Below are positions 5,695-8,123 of a DNA stretch of 8,123 nt, piece after piece (positions within the stretch are counted from its first letter, which is position 1; the number at the start of each line of letters is the position of its first letter). Below the pieces are notes generated by a model. The model searched no databases. It worked only from the letters and a program-made list of their open reading frames with translations, and was not told where the DNA came from. Origin of the DNA: Oscillospiraceae bacterium (GTDB lineage Bacteria > Bacillota_A > Clostridia > Oscillospirales > CAG-272); assembly GCA_015064195.1 (NCBI GenBank), contig SVSO01000125.1, forward strand, positions 1-8,123, read 5' to 3'. Both the position numbers and the translations under genes were made by a program.

Positions 5695-7185
5695 ATGAAA
5701 CTGAAAAAACGCGCTATGAGCCTCGCGCTCCTTACCGCACTTCTCCTGCAAAGCGTCTCCTGCGGAAGCGCCTCCTCCTCCGGGACCGACACCACTGCAG
5801 CTTCTGCCGACACAACCGACACAACCGCACTTTCCAGCGAATACACGGCTCCCAATGTAGACTACGGCGGACGCACCGTGACCATGACCGGCTACAACTA
5901 CGACGGCGCATGGGTCATCCTCCGCTACAATGTGGCGCTTGAGGAAGAAAACGGCGACTTCATCAACGATGCCATCGTCAAGCGCAACCGCGCGGTGGAA
6001 GAAGCCCTCAACATCAAGCTGGATCTGATCCCGCTGACCGTCGATGACCGCGGCAGCTCTGCTGTGCTCCAGAAATACGTTCTGGCGCAGGAAGACGTGG
6101 TGCAGGTCGGCATGCAGATGGCATCCGGTATGTCCCAGCTTTTGACCACCGAGGGCATGGTCGTTGATCTGCAGGAAATCCCTACCCTCGATCTCTCCCA
6201 CAGTTGGTGGAATCAGAACGCCAATGAGGAATACACCCTCTTCGGCAAGCAGCTGACCGCCATCGGCGACATCTGCCTGTACAACCTCGGCGCGCCCGTT
6301 GTCGTATACTTCTCCAAAACGCTGGTGGAAAACAACAAGCTGGACAATCCCTATCAGCTGGTTTACGACGGCAAATGGACCCTCGATACCCTCCAGAAGA
6401 TGTCCGCAAGCATCGCAAACGACATCAACGGCAACGCCGAGATCGACCAGGACGACATCTTCGGCTTCGCCGGTGAAGGCGCATCCATGGACTATTTCTT
6501 CTACAGCTCCGGCATCCGCTATTCCACCCGCGACAAGGCCGGCAATATCCAGGTCACCCTCAACTCGGAAAAATCCGCGGATCTGGCGGTCAAGCTCGTC
6601 AACTTCCTCCTCGATCAGAAGACCACCATCTTCAACAACAACTGGAGCAAGATCTTCACCACCAGCGTATTCACCGAATTCATGATGCCCAAGCTGATGG
6701 AAAATGAGCTGCTGTTCTTCTCCAACCAGCTGCATGTGGCACTCAACCTCCGCAGCATGGAGACGAATTTCGGCATCCTGCCGATGCCGAAGTACGATGA
6801 GGCACAGAAGGATTACATCGCATTCGGCAACGCCGCATTCTGCGACCATATTGTTGTGCCCTCCACCAATACCGACCTCGAAATGACCGGCCACTTCCTC
6901 GAAGCCATGGGCTACTACGCACAGCAGTACATCACCCCCGCTTTCATTGATGTATCGGTAAAGGACAAAGCCGCGCGTGACGAAGACTCGGTCAACATGA
7001 TCAACCTCATCCGCGAAAAGCAGGTATTCGACGTGGGCTTCATCTTCAACTGGGGCGCTATGCGCAAGAATCTGCAAAATCTCGCCTACAAGAACGATAC
7101 CAACTTCGCCTCCATGTGGGCAAGCATCGAAACTGCCGTCAACACAGAGCTTGAAAAAACCGTCTCCATGCTCAAAGGCGAATAA
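5695..7185 (+). CDS. Extracellular solute-binding lipoprotein, ABC type (paralog 2)
   Basis: A 496-aa paralog of the preceding gene with the same architecture. It has a KLKKR signal peptide (1-22) with predicted lipidation at Cys23 (SVSC), a Ser/Thr/Ala/Asp tether (24-50) and NDAIVKRNRAVEE (91-103). The EF-hand-like loop is DINGNAEIDQDD (243-254). A 26-residue stretch (325-350, VFTEFMMPKLM to QLHVAL) is identical in both proteins, as is the C-terminal EKTVSMLKGE. The ATG at 5695 is chosen because the signal peptide begins there, AGAGGA (5679-5684) lies 10 nt upstream and the ATG at 5638 overlaps the promoter. Most differences from paralog 1 are in the lobes after the calcium loop and near the C terminus, which may alter ligand choice. 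Codons are strongly C/G-ending, unlike paralog 1. It has its own promoter and terminator and no transporter genes beside it. The ligand is unknown. Confidence 0.88.
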   Translation: MKLKKRAMSLALLTALLLQSVSCGSASSSGTDTTAASADTTDTTALSSEYTAPNVDYGGRTVTMTGYNYDGAWVILRYNVALEEENGDFINDAIVKRNRAVEEALNIKLDLIPLTVDDRGSSAVLQKYVLAQEDVVQVGMQMASGMSQLLTTEGMVVDLQEIPTLDLSHSWWNQNANEEYTLFGKQLTAIGDICLYNLGAPVVVYFSKTLVENNKLDNPYQLVYDGKWTLDTLQKMSASIANDINGNAEIDQDDIFGFAGEGASMDYFFYSSGIRYSTRDKAGNIQVTLNSEKSADLAVKLVNFLLDQKTTIFNNNWSKIFTTSVFTEFMMPKLMENELLFFSNQLHVALNLRSMETNFGILPMPKYDEAQKDYIAFGNAAFCDHIVVPSTNTDLEMTGHFLEAMGYYAQQYITPAFIDVSVKDKAARDEDSVNMINLIREKQVFDVGFIFNWGAMRKNLQNLAYKNDTNFASMWASIETAVNTELEKTVSMLKGE

Positions 7186-7198
7186 CGCGCATAAAACT

Positions 7199-7234
7199 AC
7201 TCCCGCAGCTCACAGAAGCTGCGGGAGTTTTCTA
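7199..7234. terminator. Bidirectional terminator between lipoprotein 2 and typA
   Basis: A 12-bp perfect stem ACTCCCGCAGCT/AGCTGCGGGAGT (7199-7210 with 7217-7228) has a 6-nt loop and is followed by TTTTCT on the plus strand. On the minus strand it is followed by AGTTTTATG, so it can also end the convergent typA transcript, whose stop is at 7242-7244. Confidence 0.9.
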
Positions 7235-7241
7235 TTGCCCA

Positions 7242-8123
7242 TTACTTCTTGAGCTTCGCCTGTGCCTTGAGGCGGGTGGGGGTATCGAGAATCGACTTGC
7301 GCAGACGGATCGACTTCGGCGTAACCTCCATCAGCTCGTCCTCAGCAAGGAACTCGATGGCCTCCTCCAGGCTCATCACCTTATGCGGCGTGAGGATCAG
7401 CGCCTCATCCGCACCGGTGGAACGGATGGCCGTCAGGTGCTTCTTCTTGCAGGGATTCAGCGCAATGTCACCGATCTTCGGCGATTCACCGACGATCATG
7501 CCTTCGTAAACCGGCGTCTGTACGCCGACGAACATCTGGCCGCGATCCTGCGTCTGATACAGACCGTAGGACGTGGTTTCGCCGTCCTCCGAGGCCACCA
7601 GCGAACCGGTGTAGCGCAGCGTGATGTCGCCGCGGTATTCCTGATAGCTGTCGTATACCGAGCTGATGATGCCCTCTCCACGCGTGTCGGTGAGGAATTC
7701 GCTGCGGTAGCCGAACAGGCAGCGTGCGGGAATGAGGTATTCGATGCGCATGCGGCTGCCATGGAGATTCATCTCCAGCAGCTCGCCCTTACGGGCACCC
7801 AGCTTCTGGATCACTGTACCCTCGGTTCCTTCGGGCACGTCGATGGTCACATGCTCCATCGGCTCGCAGAGCACACCGTCGATTTCCTTATACAATACAC
7901 GCGGCATGGAGCAGGTCAGCTCGTAGCCCTCGCGGCGCATGTTCTCGATGAGGATGGACAGGTGCATTTCACCGCGGCCGGCAACCTTGAAGCTGTCCAT
8001 GGTATCGCCGTCGGATACGCGCAGGGAAACGTCTCGGAGCAGCTCCTTATAGAGGCGCTCACGAAGCTGACGGGAGGTGACAAACTTGCCTTCCTTGCCT
8101 GCGAAGGGAGAATCATTGACCGA
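7242..8123 (-). CDS. typA: Ribosome-associated GTPase TypA/BipA, C-terminal half (partial)
   Basis: The last 293 residues of a protein normally about 610 aa long; the frame stays open to the window edge, so the GTPase and domain II lie outside. TypA/BipA is a translational GTPase related to EF-G that binds the 70S ribosome and aids 50S assembly and stress adaptation. The visible start, SVNDSPFAGKEGKFVTSRQL, and then DSFKVAGRGEMHLSILIENM (from 8000 downwards) are characteristic of domain III. CEPMEHVTIDVPEGTEG marks the EF-G-like domain V, and GYRSEFLTDTRGEG and the VTPKSIRLRK tail mark the BipA-specific C-terminal domain. The ATG at 8000 is internal, since conserved TypA sequence continues upstream of it in frame. 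The family's usual RGLIGYR appears here as RCLFGYR. The Lys-rich end AQAKLKK is typical. Confidence 0.95.
   Translation of the reverse strand, partial: SVNDSPFAGKEGKFVTSRQLRERLYKELLRDVSLRVSDGDTMDSFKVAGRGEMHLSILIENMRREGYELTCSMPRVLYKEIDGVLCEPMEHVTIDVPEGTEGTVIQKLGARKGELLEMNLHGSRMRIEYLIPARCLFGYRSEFLTDTRGEGIISSVYDSYQEYRGDITLRYTGSLVASEDGETTSYGLYQTQDRGQMFVGVQTPVYEGMIVGESPKIGDIALNPCKKKHLTAIRSTGADEALILTPHKVMSLEEAIEFLAEDELMEVTPKSIRLRKSILDTPTRLKAQAKLKK

Noticed and set aside
5674..7077. 467-codon open frame on the minus strand across lipoprotein paralog 2
   Set aside because: It lies wholly antisense to a well-supported gene with strong C/G third-position bias, which removes antisense stop codons. The peptide is Val/Glu/Asp/Gly-rich with no recognisable family.
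7242..8000. TypA fragment read as a complete 252-aa protein starting at 8000
   Set aside because: Conserved TypA sequence (SVNDSPFAGKEGKFVTSRQL) continues in frame upstream to the window edge, so the gene is cut by the window and the Met is internal.

Overview
The window looks like chromosomal DNA from a Clostridia-type Firmicute, probably Oscillospirales/Ruminococcaceae-like. This rests on the style of the proteins (GlmM, TypA, a stand-alone hexapeptide acyltransferase and sugar-ABC-type lipoproteins), strong AGGAGG-type ribosome binding sites, TTGACA-17-TATAAT promoters and the 16S 5' end. The genus cannot be fixed from sequence reading alone.

Layout. (1) Positions 1-102 are the 5' end of a 16S rRNA gene on the minus strand, running off the left edge. 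Positions 103-735 are its leader and promoter region. It has no real gene but holds a boxA-like antitermination site and four near-consensus promoters at 102-111 bp intervals, all firing leftward. (2) Positions 752-3000 are a plus-strand unit: a consensus promoter, a hairpin-forming 5' leader, a stand-alone left-handed beta-helix protein resembling the GlmU acetyltransferase domain, and glmM (TTG start), closed by a terminator. Together they may carry two successive steps towards UDP-GlcNAc (GlcN-6-P to GlcN-1-P to GlcNAc-1-P). (3) Positions 3004-3879 are an AraC-family regulator on the minus strand, convergent with glmM and divergent from the next gene. (4) Positions 4052-7185 hold two tandem paralogous lipoproteins of the extracellular solute-binding type (497 and 496 aa). 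Each has its own consensus promoter and terminator, and no permease or ATPase gene is present. (5) Positions 7242-8123 are the C-terminal half of TypA/BipA on the minus strand, running off the right edge.

How it fits together. Regions 1, 2 and 5 are housekeeping (ribosome synthesis, cell-wall precursor, ribosome-associated GTPase). The accessory-looking part is the AraC regulator plus the duplicated solute-binding lipoproteins. The divergent intergenic region contains a CCGATT direct repeat with 21-bp spacing abutting the -35 box, and a 12-bp palindrome at the expected transcription start. This suggests the AraC protein controls the first lipoprotein. The second lipoprotein has a consensus promoter without those sites, so the two paralogs may be regulated differently. 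I did not see a clear-cut novel defence or mobile system. The most unusual items are the orphan lipoprotein pair with its regulator, the stand-alone GlmU-like acetyltransferase beside glmM, and the four-fold rRNA promoter array.
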